From assembly GCA_965661765.1 (NCBI GenBank), contig CBFIFE010000014.1, positions 1-51,617 of the forward strand: a stretch of 51,617 nt of DNA, written 5' to 3'. The notes under the pieces were generated by a model that was not told the origin of the DNA, made no database searches, and saw only the letters and a program-made list of their open reading frames with translations. Of this stretch, positions 33,157-41,809 are shown one piece after another. The stretch's first letter is position 1, and every line of letters begins with the position of its first letter. Position numbers and translations under genes: made by a program. Source of the DNA: JBMYZL01 sp965661765. Its GTDB lineage: Bacteria > Bacteroidota > Bacteroidia > Flavobacteriales_D > Sanyastnellaceae.

Positions 33157-35079
33157 ATGAAGGAACTCTGGACGCTCACCCCCTACTTCTGGAAGTACAA
33201 ATGGCACTTTGCCGGCGGCGTCCTGTTCATCCTGTTGACGAACCTCTTCGCGGTCTACGCGCCCGCCCTGATCGGCGAAGGCGTGAATCTCCTGCGCGAT
33301 GTGGAATCCGAGGTGCTCGCCCCCCTTCGGGAGGGCGTTTCAGACGAGGAGGTCTTCGCCGCGGACCCCGTGGGGCTGCCCGCCTCGTTGGAGACGATCG
33401 CCGCGTGGACAGGTGGAGAGGCCGCTTGGCTGCCGACCGACGGCTGGGGATCGCGTGGGGCCGTTGTCCGTTGGGTGGCGGCAGTGGCCGTGTTGCAGGC
33501 GTTGCTCTATGTTTTGGTCTACCTCATCAAAGGCCTGTTCCTGTTCTTCACCCGCCAGACCATCATTGTGATGAGCCGGCACATTGAATTCGATTTGAAG
33601 GAGCGGATCTTTGGACAATACCAAATCCTGGACGCCGCTTTCTACAAGCGCAACGACACCGGGGATTTGATGAATCGGATCAGCGAAGACGTGTCCCAGG
33701 TTCGGATGTACCTCGGGCCGGCGGTGATGTACACCCTCAACCTCGCTGCGCTCATCGGCTTGACGGTGTCCACGATGTTGCTGATTGATGTGCAGTTGAC
33801 CTTTTTCGTCTTGCTGCCCCTGCCCCTGATGTCCGTGGCCATTTACAAGGTGAGTTCCCGAATCCACGAGCAGTCCACGGCCGTCCAGGTGCGGCAATCG
33901 GCCATCTCGACCTTCGTGCAACAGCACATTGCGGGCATCCGGATTCTTCAGTCCTTTCACCGCGAGGAAGACGCGGCAGAACGGTTCACGGACGCCTCCG
34001 ATGCTTACAAAACAGAGCGGCTTCGACTCGTCAAAACGGAGGCGATGTTCATGCCCATTATTGTTTTGTTGGTGGGGCTGAGCACCATTTTGACGATTTA
34101 TGTGGGTGGCTTGCGGGTGATTGCCGGGGAATTGGAGTTGGGTCACATTTTCCAATTCGTGTTCTATGTGAATTTGCTGACTTGGCCGTTTGCGTCTGTG
34201 GGTTGGGTCACCTCGCTGGTCCAAAAGGCCGAAGCGTCCATGCAACGCATCAACGCCTTCATGTTGGCAGAGCCAGATGTTGTTTCGGGTGATGCGACGG
34301 CGCCTGTGTCCCCAGAGGACTGGACACTTCGGTTCAAGGATGTTCACTTCACCTACCCGGACACGGGCATCCGCGCCTTGCAGGGTGTGTCCTTTGACTT
34401 GACGCCCGGGCGCACGGTGGCCATCACCGGGCGAACAGGCAGCGGAAAATCGACGGCAGCCCAGCTGGCGATGCGCATTTTTGACCCGACGTCGGGCGAC
34501 ATCACCTTGGGCGGTCGGTCCCTGACAGATTGGGACCTGGAGGCGTTCCATGCTTTGACGGGGTATGTCCCACAGGAGGTCTTTCTGTTCTCCGATCGGA
34601 TTGGGGCGAACATCGCTTTCGGTCTGACGGAGGAGGAGCGCGCGGATGAGGATTTGGCGGAGCAAGTTCAAGGGGCTGCTCGCCAAGCCCGGGTGGCCCA
34701 CAACATCGAGGGGTTTCCGAAGGGTTACGACACCTTGCTCGGTGAGCGAGGTGTGAATCTTTCTGGGGGCCAAAAGCAGCGGATTTCCATCGCCCGGGCG
34801 TTGATTCGTTCGCCGAAATTTTTGATTCTCGACGACTGCTTGTCGGCTGTCGACACGGAGACGGAGGAGCACATTCTGTCTGCCATCGCCGACCGGGCAA
34901 GCGAAGCAGCTGTCCTGATTGTCTCGCATCGCATTTCCACGATTCGTCATGCGGATGAGGTGATTGTGCTGGACAATGGGCGGGTTGCGGAGCAGGGGTC
35001 GCCGGCGGAGTTGCTGGCGGCGAAGGGGTTGTTTTGGGAACTTTCGGAGGAAAACGAGGGAGAAAACCAAGGGGACTAG
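33157..35079 (+). CDS. MsbA-like ABC exporter, fused permease and ATPase
   Basis: The product is 640 residues. The permease half has six membrane helices (about 20-345). The loop between helices 1 and 2 carries an insert of about 60 residues (about 48-105). The ATPase half shows Walker A GRTGSGKST (about 425-433), the signature LSGGQKQR (about 533), Walker B FLILDDCLSA (about 554) and the H-loop ILIVSHRIS. MsbA-type exporters move lipids, lipopolysaccharide or drugs out of the inner leaflet. The last codons (EGENQGD) and the TAG stop lie in the edge of a G-rich repeat array. The ATG has a TAACTTCG box 8 nt upstream. Confidence 0.93.
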   Translation: MKELWTLTPYFWKYKWHFAGGVLFILLTNLFAVYAPALIGEGVNLLRDVESEVLAPLREGVSDEEVFAADPVGLPASLETIAAWTGGEAAWLPTDGWGSRGAVVRWVAAVAVLQALLYVLVYLIKGLFLFFTRQTIIVMSRHIEFDLKERIFGQYQILDAAFYKRNDTGDLMNRISEDVSQVRMYLGPAVMYTLNLAALIGLTVSTMLLIDVQLTFFVLLPLPLMSVAIYKVSSRIHEQSTAVQVRQSAISTFVQQHIAGIRILQSFHREEDAAERFTDASDAYKTERLRLVKTEAMFMPIIVLLVGLSTILTIYVGGLRVIAGELELGHIFQFVFYVNLLTWPFASVGWVTSLVQKAEASMQRINAFMLAEPDVVSGDATAPVSPEDWTLRFKDVHFTYPDTGIRALQGVSFDLTPGRTVAITGRTGSGKSTAAQLAMRIFDPTSGDITLGGRSLTDWDLEAFHALTGYVPQEVFLFSDRIGANIAFGLTEEERADEDLAEQVQGAARQARVAHNIEGFPKGYDTLLGERGVNLSGGQKQRISIARALIRSPKFLILDDCLSAVDTETEEHILSAIADRASEAAVLIVSHRISTIRHADEVIVLDNGRVAEQGSPAELLAAKGLFWELSEENEGENQGD

Positions 35080-35190
35080 GGTGACTAGGGGGGTAGGGTG
35101 ACTAGGGGGACTAGGGGGGTAGGGTGACTAGGGAGACGAGGGTGACTCGGGGGGTAGGGTGACTAGGGAGACGAGGGGGGCGAGGGAGTG
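35068..35190 (+). repeat. Intergenic array of the G-rich 9-bp repeat
   Basis: Degenerate units of GGGTGACTA, GGGGGACTA and GGGAGACGA run from the last codons of the ABC exporter to just before the next gene's promoter. The exporter's TAG stop is part of the first unit. Confidence 0.85.
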
Positions 35191-35197
35191 GATGGAT

Positions 35198-35205
35198 TAT
35201 TTTCG
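35198..35205 (+). promoter_or_regulatory. -7 element TATTTTCG of the 242-residue secreted protein gene
   Basis: TATTTTCG ends 6 nt before the ATG at 35212. It fixes this ATG as the start over the in-frame GTG at 35188, which lies upstream of the box. Confidence 0.45.
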
Positions 35206-35211
35206 TGCGGA

Positions 35212-35940
35212 ATGCAGATTGTATTGCGATGGCTTTGGCTTTGGGGGAGCGTGGTGCTGAGCTCCTTGAGTTGCTGGGCGGCTTTGATCCCGAACGGGTC
35301 TGGCTTTCCGGACTCTTTGCACGTGGCTGCCCATCCCCACTTGAACCTGCGAAACGCAGATCGAACTGCAATCCTCGGAATGCTTGAAGATGGCACCGCC
35401 ATTGCCAGCACGAGATTGGCCCGAACGGGGAGGAAAGACACGATCGGTGGATTGACCGGCGAATGGCTGGCTTTGGACGACACACTGCGCATCTTCGACG
35501 CCTACTTGTGGGTCGTCGACCCGCCCGCCATCGAACTTCTGGAATGCGCTGACGGCAGGTTTTTGTGGACAGGCGAATCCGTGGAGGCATACGGGCGGCG
35601 GGTGGTGGGGTCCCCCCAAACCCCCGTCTTCCGCACCATCAGCGAAGATTATGGTGGGCCCAGTGGGGATGCTTTCGAATTGGAGGTCCTGGCTTCGCCC
35701 GGTGCTGCGCTCAACATTTTTCGGCGCTTTCTGCTCAGCACCTTCGAGGCCCAACCCAGGCGGCGGCTAGACGAAGATCAACGCATCCAACACGACCGAA
35801 TTTTTGAGGGCACCTGGGATGGAGTGCAAATGTTGGATTTCCATTGGAGCAGCGAAGGGGGAGGTTGCACGCTGTCTCTGCGGCCCAACCCCACGACCGA
35901 GGGAGGATACATTCTGTCCTTCAGCAGTGCGACTTGTTGA
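35212..35940 (+). CDS. Secreted protein of unknown function
   Basis: The product is 242 residues. A signal peptide spans about 1-24 (LWLWGSVVLSSLSCWA). The body has no family I recognise; the start of the mature part reads LIPNGSGFPDSLHVAAHPHLNLRN and the C-terminal region has CTLSLRPNPTTEGGYILSF, which resembles the PNP start of a T9SS type A domain but is too short to be a complete one. Mature cysteines are few. The start ATG 35212 is chosen from the promoter position. It stands alone between an ABC exporter and a convergent secreted protein gene; the following 153 bp hold only a weak hairpin near 36030. Confidence 0.7.
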   Translation: MQIVLRWLWLWGSVVLSSLSCWAALIPNGSGFPDSLHVAAHPHLNLRNADRTAILGMLEDGTAIASTRLARTGRKDTIGGLTGEWLALDDTLRIFDAYLWVVDPPAIELLECADGRFLWTGESVEAYGRRVVGSPQTPVFRTISEDYGGPSGDAFELEVLASPGAALNIFRRFLLSTFEAQPRRRLDEDQRIQHDRIFEGTWDGVQMLDFHWSSEGGGCTLSLRPNPTTEGGYILSFSSATC

Positions 35941-36093
35941 GGCCGTGTAGCGCAGGGCGGCTGGTCCGTTTTGCATCACATCAGAAAGCCCAGCGAATCT
36001 CTTGGACCTTCCCATGGCCGGCCATGCAGCGAATGCCGCAGGCATTTGTCCGCTCGCTGAACGCAGGCGCTTTTTGCCGTGAGCCTTGGGGGG

Positions 36094-38172
36094 TTACTGG
36101 CAACTGTCTCCGAAGACCGACAAAAAGCCCAAGAGGTCTTCCACGGACACCGTGCCGTCGCCTGTGAAATCAGAGTCGCAGTCCGTGGTGCAGCCGAATT
36201 CCGTGAGGAAAATCAACAAATCATCCACGGAAATCAACCCGTCGAAATTGAAATCCCCCGGACAAGGGTGCGCCTCGTTGTCGTCGATGAACCCGTCGCA
36301 GTTGTTGTCATAGCCCGTGGCCGTGGGGGAAGCCCCGGGATAGACCGCCGGATTGTTGTCGTTGCAGTCGAGGTTGTTGTCCACGTAACCCACTGGCGCG
36401 AGACAAAAGTCGACGGTGTTGAACGGGGAGCCGAAGCCATCGTTGTCGGCGTCGGCATAGAAGGTGGTGGTGGTTTGGCCTTCATTCAATTCCCCATCGC
36501 AGTCATTGTCGAACAAATCACACAACTCAGGCGCCCCGGGGTACACCGTCGCCTGCTGGTCGTTGCAATCGCCGAAATTGTCCACATAACCCGCCGGCTG
36601 CGTGCAGGCGAACTCGTAATAATTCGCATCCCCGACGCCGTCGCCGTCCAAATCCCGGTACCAAAACGACTGCGTCGTCACCACGAAATGGATGGGTTCG
36701 GTGGCCTCGTTGCCGACGGCAGCAAGGTGCAAGTTCACGTGCAAGGCGCCCTGTGCATTTTGCAGGCCGGACAAGGTGAAACTGAAGGCGCCCGGTGCGT
36801 CGAGGGTGGTGGGCAGGCCGGAAACCGTCACCCCATTCGGGACGTCCATGAGGCTCAGTTCGTAAGGGGGCAGCAGACCGGGCAACACCTCGGCCTCCAC
36901 CGTGACCTCCCCTGTCGCGCACACCGAATCTGCCGCCGCTGTCACCTGAAGAAACCGAGGACGGGCGAGGTAGAGTCCGCCGCCGATGGAGGTCACTGGA
37001 ATGATGCCCGATTCGAAGTACGGGTAATGCGACCAAGACCCCGAAAAGGTGGCGCTGTTCGACGAAGGGTCCACATCAAAGAAGGCGATTTCCTCCAGCT
37101 CGCCGTCCGCGACATTGCTCAAACTCAGCATGCGCAAGCCCGCTCGATAATTCGACTGAAACAGGAGATTGCCGACCACGTATTGGTTGTGGTCGATGGC
37201 CGCCACGTCCGAAAAATGCTCACCGATCAACACGGGATTGTCCAAGTCGGACACGTCCCAGATGAGCGTCCGGGTGTTGATGCCCTCGTTCATCTCATCG
37301 AGCTCATCGCCCATCAGGAGGTACTTGTGATCCTCAGTCAGCCAGCATTGGTGGGTGTAATGGACATCCGGATAATCCGCAAAGGAAATCAAGCTCGCAT
37401 CGCTGGGGTCCTCTGCATCGACAATGACAATGAAATCTGCATTCGCGCTGAACACGATTTCTTTGCCTTGGTAGGCCAAATCCGGCCCGTTGTACGTCAC
37501 CGCCTGCGCATCGTGCGAATACCCCCCTTCTGCGAAGTCCCCCACGAGAACGGGGCTGGCGGGGTTTGCGGCGAGGTCGTAAATGAGCAACCCGCCACCG
37601 GCGAGGTTCGAGCCGACCACGTAGAGCTTTCCGGACGATTCATTGATGACGACGTTGTGGGCCTTGCTGAATTGGTTCGCCGTCGAAGTGGGCGACAAAT
37701 CCACGGGAAATGGCCCCTCCAAATCCCGCAGCAAGTTCAAATCCAACACCTGCAAACCATGACCAAAGGCCTCGCTGACGACGTACACGTGGTCACCATA
37801 AACCTTCATGTCCCGCCAAGTGCTCGCCACAGAAGCCGTGGGCATCCACCCCACCACAACCGGATAAACCGGATCGGACATGTCCACAATGCTGAGCCCC
37901 TCTCGCAAGCCCACCAGGGCATACTCCACGCCCGTCACAGGATCCGTCCAGCCCCAAACGTCATTCAACGCCGTTCCCCCGAGGGCTGCCGGCGTCAGAT
38001 GAGACACGAAATCCATTCGTTCGCAAGGGAATCCATCCGCCAAACCGTCCACACAATCGCCCTGGGCCTGGGACACCGTTGCCGACAGCGCCCAACCGCA
38101 CGCAACAACCCAACACAACACCCCCAAACGAGCCGACCTCATCCAATTGACCTTCACAACTTTTGCGTCCAT
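36094..38172 (-). CDS. Choice-of-anchor-B family protein with MopE-like and dockerin-like repeats
   Basis: The product is 692 residues from ATG 38172; ATGs at 38142 and 38220 are alternatives, and the one chosen leaves a 21-nt leader after a TATATTCG box. After a signal peptide comes a long LVIVD/choice-of-anchor-B beta-propeller-like region (about 60-400, ALVGLREGLSIVDMSDP, SKAHNVVINESSGKLYVVG, YTHQCWLTEDHKYLLMGDE). Residues about 520-630 are MopE-like Asp/Asn/Cys repeats (DGDGVGDANYY, DCNDQQATVYPGAPELCD). The last 56 or so residues are two dockerin-like halves (DFNFDGLISVDDLLIFL and DFTGDGTVSVEDLLGFL) ending GDSCQ. There is no T9SS type A domain. Probably exported and held at the surface; ligand unknown. 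Confidence 0.85.
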   Translation of the reverse strand: MDAKVVKVNWMRSARLGVLCWVVACGWALSATVSQAQGDCVDGLADGFPCERMDFVSHLTPAALGGTALNDVWGWTDPVTGVEYALVGLREGLSIVDMSDPVYPVVVGWMPTASVASTWRDMKVYGDHVYVVSEAFGHGLQVLDLNLLRDLEGPFPVDLSPTSTANQFSKAHNVVINESSGKLYVVGSNLAGGGLLIYDLAANPASPVLVGDFAEGGYSHDAQAVTYNGPDLAYQGKEIVFSANADFIVIVDAEDPSDASLISFADYPDVHYTHQCWLTEDHKYLLMGDELDEMNEGINTRTLIWDVSDLDNPVLIGEHFSDVAAIDHNQYVVGNLLFQSNYRAGLRMLSLSNVADGELEEIAFFDVDPSSNSATFSGSWSHYPYFESGIIPVTSIGGGLYLARPRFLQVTAAADSVCATGEVTVEAEVLPGLLPPYELSLMDVPNGVTVSGLPTTLDAPGAFSFTLSGLQNAQGALHVNLHLAAVGNEATEPIHFVVTTQSFWYRDLDGDGVGDANYYEFACTQPAGYVDNFGDCNDQQATVYPGAPELCDLFDNDCDGELNEGQTTTTFYADADNDGFGSPFNTVDFCLAPVGYVDNNLDCNDNNPAVYPGASPTATGYDNNCDGFIDDNEAHPCPGDFNFDGLISVDDLLIFLTEFGCTTDCDSDFTGDGTVSVEDLLGFLSVFGDSCQ

Positions 38173-38193
38173 GGGAAAATTTTGCGATTTCAA

Positions 38194-38201
38194 CGAATAT
38201 A
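38194..38201 (-). promoter_or_regulatory. Candidate -7 element TATATTCG of the choice-of-anchor-B gene
   Basis: TATATTCG on the minus strand ends 21 nt before the ATG at 38172. It supports that start over the frame's first ATG at 38220, which is upstream of the box. Confidence 0.4.
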
Positions 38202-38247
38202 CCGCAATCGAGACCAACATTGTTCATTGGATTCTGTTGCTTAGGGT

Positions 38248-39192
38248 ATGAAACGGAAGAAAATCGTCATCACCGGTGGGTCCGGCTTGATCGGTCGGGC
38301 AGTGACGGAGCGCTTGTTGGGTGTTGGATATGAAGTGGTTTGGTTGAGTCAATCCCAAACCCCGTTGAAAGCCTCCGAGAAGAAACGCCTTTCGATCATT
38401 CCGTGGGACCCTACGGGAAAGACCGCATTGGACCCCGATGTGTTGAGCGCGAGGAACGGCGTTTCCAGCGTTGTCCACTTGGCGGGGGCCCGGGTGGACC
38501 AAAGGTGGACAGCACAAGCCAAGCGGGCCATTCGGGACAGCCGCGTCATCAGCACGCAGGTGCTGACGGATGCCATGGCCGCCCTTCCGCAGGAAGACCG
38601 GCCGGCCGCCTTCATCGCGGGCAGTGCCATCGGCTGGTACAGCACGGGCGAAGAGCGCTTTGATGAAAACAGCCCGCATGGGCATGGGTTTTTGTCCGAC
38701 GTCGTCGTGGATTGGGAAGCCGCCATCGCCCGTGCCGCGGGGCTTGGCTTGCGGGTCGCCATCGTTCGGACGGGGCTCGTCCTCTCCGCATCGCACGGGA
38801 TGCTGGGCAGGCTTTTGCCGCTGTACCGTTGGGGCTTGGGAAGTCCGATCGGCAGCGGCCAGCAATGGCAAAGTTGGATTCACCTTGCCGATTTGGCCCG
38901 TTTGTTTGTCCACTTGCTGGAGGACGCAGAAACGCATGGCGTTTTCAACGGCGTTGCCCCTGAAGGATCAGCCATTCGGCAAGAAGGGCTGAGCGAAAGT
39001 TTGGCCGAGGCCCTGGGCAAACCCCACTTCCTTCCTCGCGTTCCCGAATTTGCGTTGCGCCTTGTTTTCGGAGACATGGCGGACACCATCCTCGCATCGC
39101 AGCAAGTCATCCCCCGACGGACGGCGGCCACGGGGTTCAAATGGGACTTCCCGGATTTGGCCTCTGCATTGAGAGATTTGGTCACTTCCTAA
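38248..39192 (+). CDS. TIGR01777-type NAD(P)-dependent epimerase (SDR family)
   Basis: The product is 314 residues. The Rossmann start is IVITGGSGLIGRAVTERLL. Family-typical segments are VVHLAGARVDQRWT, FIAGSAIGWYSTG with the active-site tyrosine, and IVRTGLVLSASHGMLGRLLPLYRWGLG. The C-terminal DUF1731-like part reads ALGKPHFLPRVPEFALRLVFGDMA. These proteins are soluble and their substrate is unknown; homologues influence cell division in some bacteria (SulA-like). The gene stands alone and converges with the fasciclin gene across a terminator. Confidence 0.93.
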   Translation: MKRKKIVITGGSGLIGRAVTERLLGVGYEVVWLSQSQTPLKASEKKRLSIIPWDPTGKTALDPDVLSARNGVSSVVHLAGARVDQRWTAQAKRAIRDSRVISTQVLTDAMAALPQEDRPAAFIAGSAIGWYSTGEERFDENSPHGHGFLSDVVVDWEAAIARAAGLGLRVAIVRTGLVLSASHGMLGRLLPLYRWGLGSPIGSGQQWQSWIHLADLARLFVHLLEDAETHGVFNGVAPEGSAIRQEGLSESLAEALGKPHFLPRVPEFALRLVFGDMADTILASQQVIPRRTAATGFKWDFPDLASALRDLVTS

Positions 39193-39193
39193 C

Positions 39194-39225
39194 AAAAAAA
39201 AGCCGCCCTCCCGAAGGAAGGCGGC
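39194..39225 (-). terminator. Intrinsic terminator of the fasciclin gene
   Basis: The stem GCCGCCCTCC/GGAAGGCGGC (39202-39225, one mismatch, CGAA loop) is followed on the minus strand by eight T residues (39194-39201). Confidence 0.8.
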
Positions 39226-39253
39226 CCAGTTCAATTCTTGCAGGCAATTGCCC

Positions 39254-41581
39254 TTATCGAATGCTAAACGCCCGCGTGTTGCGAGAGGTTGCATCACCCC
39301 AAGAAAAAGTGTAGATGCCCGGCGTCCATGAGGACACATCCAACACTTTGCGACCGTTTGTCCAGTTGCCGTTTTCCACGACGCGGCCAGTGATGTCACG
39401 AATCTCGAAGAACACATTTCCTTCAACGTCCAAGACAACATTGACAACGTCGTCCGCGGGAACAGGGAAAATGTTCACTGCTGCGGCAGCTGCCTCGTCT
39501 ACGCCAGATGAAGGCAAAAGCACCGCATCAATCACATGCACCACCCCGTTGTCGGCCGTCAAATCGGCAACCACAACCAATGCTGTTCCATTGATGGTCA
39601 CGCCCTCAGCGGTGATGTTGATTTCGATGCTTTGACCGTTGAGGGTCTCGGCGATTTGGCCATCGCTCAAATCTGTGCTCAGCACGTTTCCACTCACAAC
39701 ATGGTAGAGGAGAATGGAGGCCAAATCTGGGTTCGCCAACAACTCATCCGCCGTCACTTCCAACGCCTCGAGCAACGCAGTGAACGCCGCATCGGTCGGA
39801 GCAAACACGGTGAAAGGACCCTCAGCACTCAAATCATCCGCCAAGCCCGCTGCAATCACTGCCGCTTCAAGAACCGTGTGATCTGGGCTCTCCACGATGA
39901 TGTCCACCACCGTTGTGGTTTCCACCGGCGCAGGCACCAGCACTGCATCAATCACGTGAACGACACCGTTGTCTGCAGTCAAATCGGCAACAACCACAAA
40001 AGCCGTTTCGTTGATTTGAACCCCTTCCGCGGTGATGTTGATGGTGATGTCTTGACCATTCAATGTGGTCGCCATCATCCCATCGGTGATGTCTCCGCTC
40101 ATGACATTGCCACTCACAACGTGGTAGAGCAAAATGGAGGCCAAATCTGGGTTCGCCAACAACTCATCCGCAGTCACTTCCAACGCCTCGAGCAACGCGG
40201 TGAACGCCGCATCGGTCGGAGCAAACACTGTGAAAGGACCCTCGGCGCTCAAATCATCCGCCAAGCCCGCTGCAATCACTGCCGCTTCAAGAACCGTGTG
40301 ATCTGGGCTCTCCACGATGATGTCCACCACAGTGGTGTTCATCGGTGGTTGTGGCAACAAGACAGCGTCAATCACGTGCACCACCCCGTTGTCCGCCGTC
40401 AAATCGGCAATCGTCACCAGGGCGGTTTCGTTGATGACTACACCTTCCGCCGTGATGTTGATCGTGATGTCCTGGCCATTGAGCATGGTCACCATCATGC
40501 CGTCGGTGATGTCACCGCTCATGACATTGCCACTCGCCGCGTGGTAAGAAAGAACCTCCGTGAGAATGGGGCTTGCCAAGAACATCTCCAACGTCACGCC
40601 CAAATCAGCGACCGCCGTTGCCAACGCATCATCTGTCGGCGCGAAAACCGTGAAAGGTCCTTCGCCATTCAAGGCCTCATCCAATCCCGCCTGAATCAAA
40701 GCCGCCTCCAAAGACTCGTGCACGACGCTTTCGCTGATGATGTCCATCACCGTGGTGTTCGCATTCGTGCCTGGCAGCAAGACAGCATCGATCACATGCA
40801 CGACGCCGTTGTCTGCTGTGATGTCCGCGACGGTGACCATCGCCGTGCCATTGATGATGACGCCATCGGCCGAGATGTTGATGACAACATCTTCACCGTT
40901 CAAGGTGGTTGCTGACATGCCATCGCTCAAGTCCGTGCTCATGACATTTCCGCTCACAACGTGGTAGAGCAAAATGGAGGCCAAATCTGGGTTCGCCAAC
41001 AACTCGTCAGCCGTCACTTCCAAGGCCGTCAAAAGGGCCGTGAACGCGTCGTCTGTCGGTGCAAAAACCGTGAAAGGACCTTCGCCCATCAGGTCATCCG
41101 CCAATCCGGCCTCGATCACAGCTGCTTCCAGCACCGTGTGGTCTGGGCTATCAATGACAATGTCGGCGACCGTGGCAGGCTGCGCTGGTTCCGTCACCGT
41201 CACTGTGGCCACCATGCCGTTCGCAGCGTGTGAACCGATGCTGCAATCGTAGTTGTAGACGCCAGGAACGTCGAACGTCGTGGTTCCCATGCAAACGCCA
41301 GCCGCAGAACCATTGACAGTGGGGTGGGAGAACGTTTCGGGGTTGCTCCACATGTCGCCGAGGGTGCTGGACACACCATTCACATCGTGGGTGCCGCCGA
41401 TGTTGACCCACACCACGGTTTGGCCTGCTTCAATTTCGACAGCAGCAGGCGAATACATGAAATTGGACGCCTCAACGACCACGCCTTCTACGCCGCATGG
41501 GTTTTGAGCGAAGAGTGACGAAGGCAAAACCGCCATCATCAAAATGGCCATGAAAGACCATACAGGGAACATTTGTTTCAT
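39254..41581 (-). CDS. Secreted protein: cupredoxin domain, four FAS1 (fasciclin) domains and a T9SS type A sorting domain
   Basis: The product is 775 residues. A signal peptide covers 1-26. Residues about 27-130 are a plastocyanin/azurin-like cupredoxin; its type 1 copper ligands can be placed at His65 (GTHDV), Cys113, His118 and Met123 (CSIGSHAANGM). Four FAS1 domains of exactly 140 residues follow (about 137, 277, 417 and 557), each with GPFTVFAPTD and NGVVHVIDAVLLP-type motifs. A T9SS type A domain ends the protein (FPVPADDVVNVVL, GRVVENGNWTNGRKVLDVSS, RAFSIR). FAS1 domains act in adhesion; the copper domain suggests electron transfer or copper binding. ATG 41581 is preferred over the first in-frame ATG at 41617 because it opens the signal peptide. 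Confidence 0.93.
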   Translation of the reverse strand: MKQMFPVWSFMAILMMAVLPSSLFAQNPCGVEGVVVEASNFMYSPAAVEIEAGQTVVWVNIGGTHDVNGVSSTLGDMWSNPETFSHPTVNGSAAGVCMGTTTFDVPGVYNYDCSIGSHAANGMVATVTVTEPAQPATVADIVIDSPDHTVLEAAVIEAGLADDLMGEGPFTVFAPTDDAFTALLTALEVTADELLANPDLASILLYHVVSGNVMSTDLSDGMSATTLNGEDVVINISADGVIINGTAMVTVADITADNGVVHVIDAVLLPGTNANTTVMDIISESVVHESLEAALIQAGLDEALNGEGPFTVFAPTDDALATAVADLGVTLEMFLASPILTEVLSYHAASGNVMSGDITDGMMVTMLNGQDITINITAEGVVINETALVTIADLTADNGVVHVIDAVLLPQPPMNTTVVDIIVESPDHTVLEAAVIAAGLADDLSAEGPFTVFAPTDAAFTALLEALEVTADELLANPDLASILLYHVVSGNVMSGDITDGMMATTLNGQDITINITAEGVQINETAFVVVADLTADNGVVHVIDAVLVPAPVETTTVVDIIVESPDHTVLEAAVIAAGLADDLSAEGPFTVFAPTDAAFTALLEALEVTADELLANPDLASILLYHVVSGNVLSTDLSDGQIAETLNGQSIEINITAEGVTINGTALVVVADLTADNGVVHVIDAVLLPSSGVDEAAAAAVNIFPVPADDVVNVVLDVEGNVFFEIRDITGRVVENGNWTNGRKVLDVSSWTPGIYTFSWGDATSRNTRAFSIR
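39491..41173 (-). repeat. Four 420-bp tandem coding repeats (FAS1 domains)
   Basis: The unit length is 420 bp. Long blocks are nearly identical between the third and fourth units (for example the CCAAATCTGGGTTCGCC word at 39721 and 40141), and the first unit shares it at 40981. The second unit is clearly diverged. The pattern shows recent duplication or gene conversion of units 3 and 4. Confidence 0.85.
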
Positions 41582-41770
41582 TCTACAGGGTTTAAAAGTT
41601 TCTTTCTGAACTACCAATCAACCGACAAAGACCGCTCATGTTCAATCCTTTTTTGACTTTTTTGCAAGTGCATCGAACAATGCAACCATCCGATTTGTCT
41701 TAGAGTTGTGTTCCGATGGGAGCATGAGATCGTAAGGTGTTTTGACCCGCTTGAGACGCGGGAAGAAAGG

Positions 41771-41800
41771 ACGGCTCAGCAGGGATGCTGGGCCGTTTTT
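41771..41800 (+). terminator. Intrinsic terminator with no upstream plus-strand gene
   Basis: ACGGCTCAGC (41771-41780) pairs fully with GCTGGGCCGT (41787-41796), counting one T-G pair. The loop is AGGGAT and a run of T residues follows. The only plus-strand gene nearby starts 82 bp downstream, so it may end a small RNA or act as an attenuator. Confidence 0.65.
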
Positions 41801-41809
41801 CATCCATCT

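Noticed and set aside
33340..35070. A 576-codon open frame antisense to the ABC exporter
   Set aside because: The exporter has all Walker and signature motifs; the antisense product is His/Gln/Arg-rich with no domain.
35941..36093. A gene or RNA in the gap between two convergent genes
   Set aside because: Only a weak hairpin (AATGCC/GGCATT near 36030) without a T run was found, and no frame with a plausible product.
36079..38244. A 721-codon open frame antisense to the choice-of-anchor-B gene
   Set aside because: Composition is that of a shadow frame (Val/Arg/His-rich), while the other strand has a signal peptide and clear repeats.
39536..40915. A long repetitive frame antisense to the fasciclin gene
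   Set aside because: It only repeats because the FAS1 units on the coding strand repeat; no domain is recognised.
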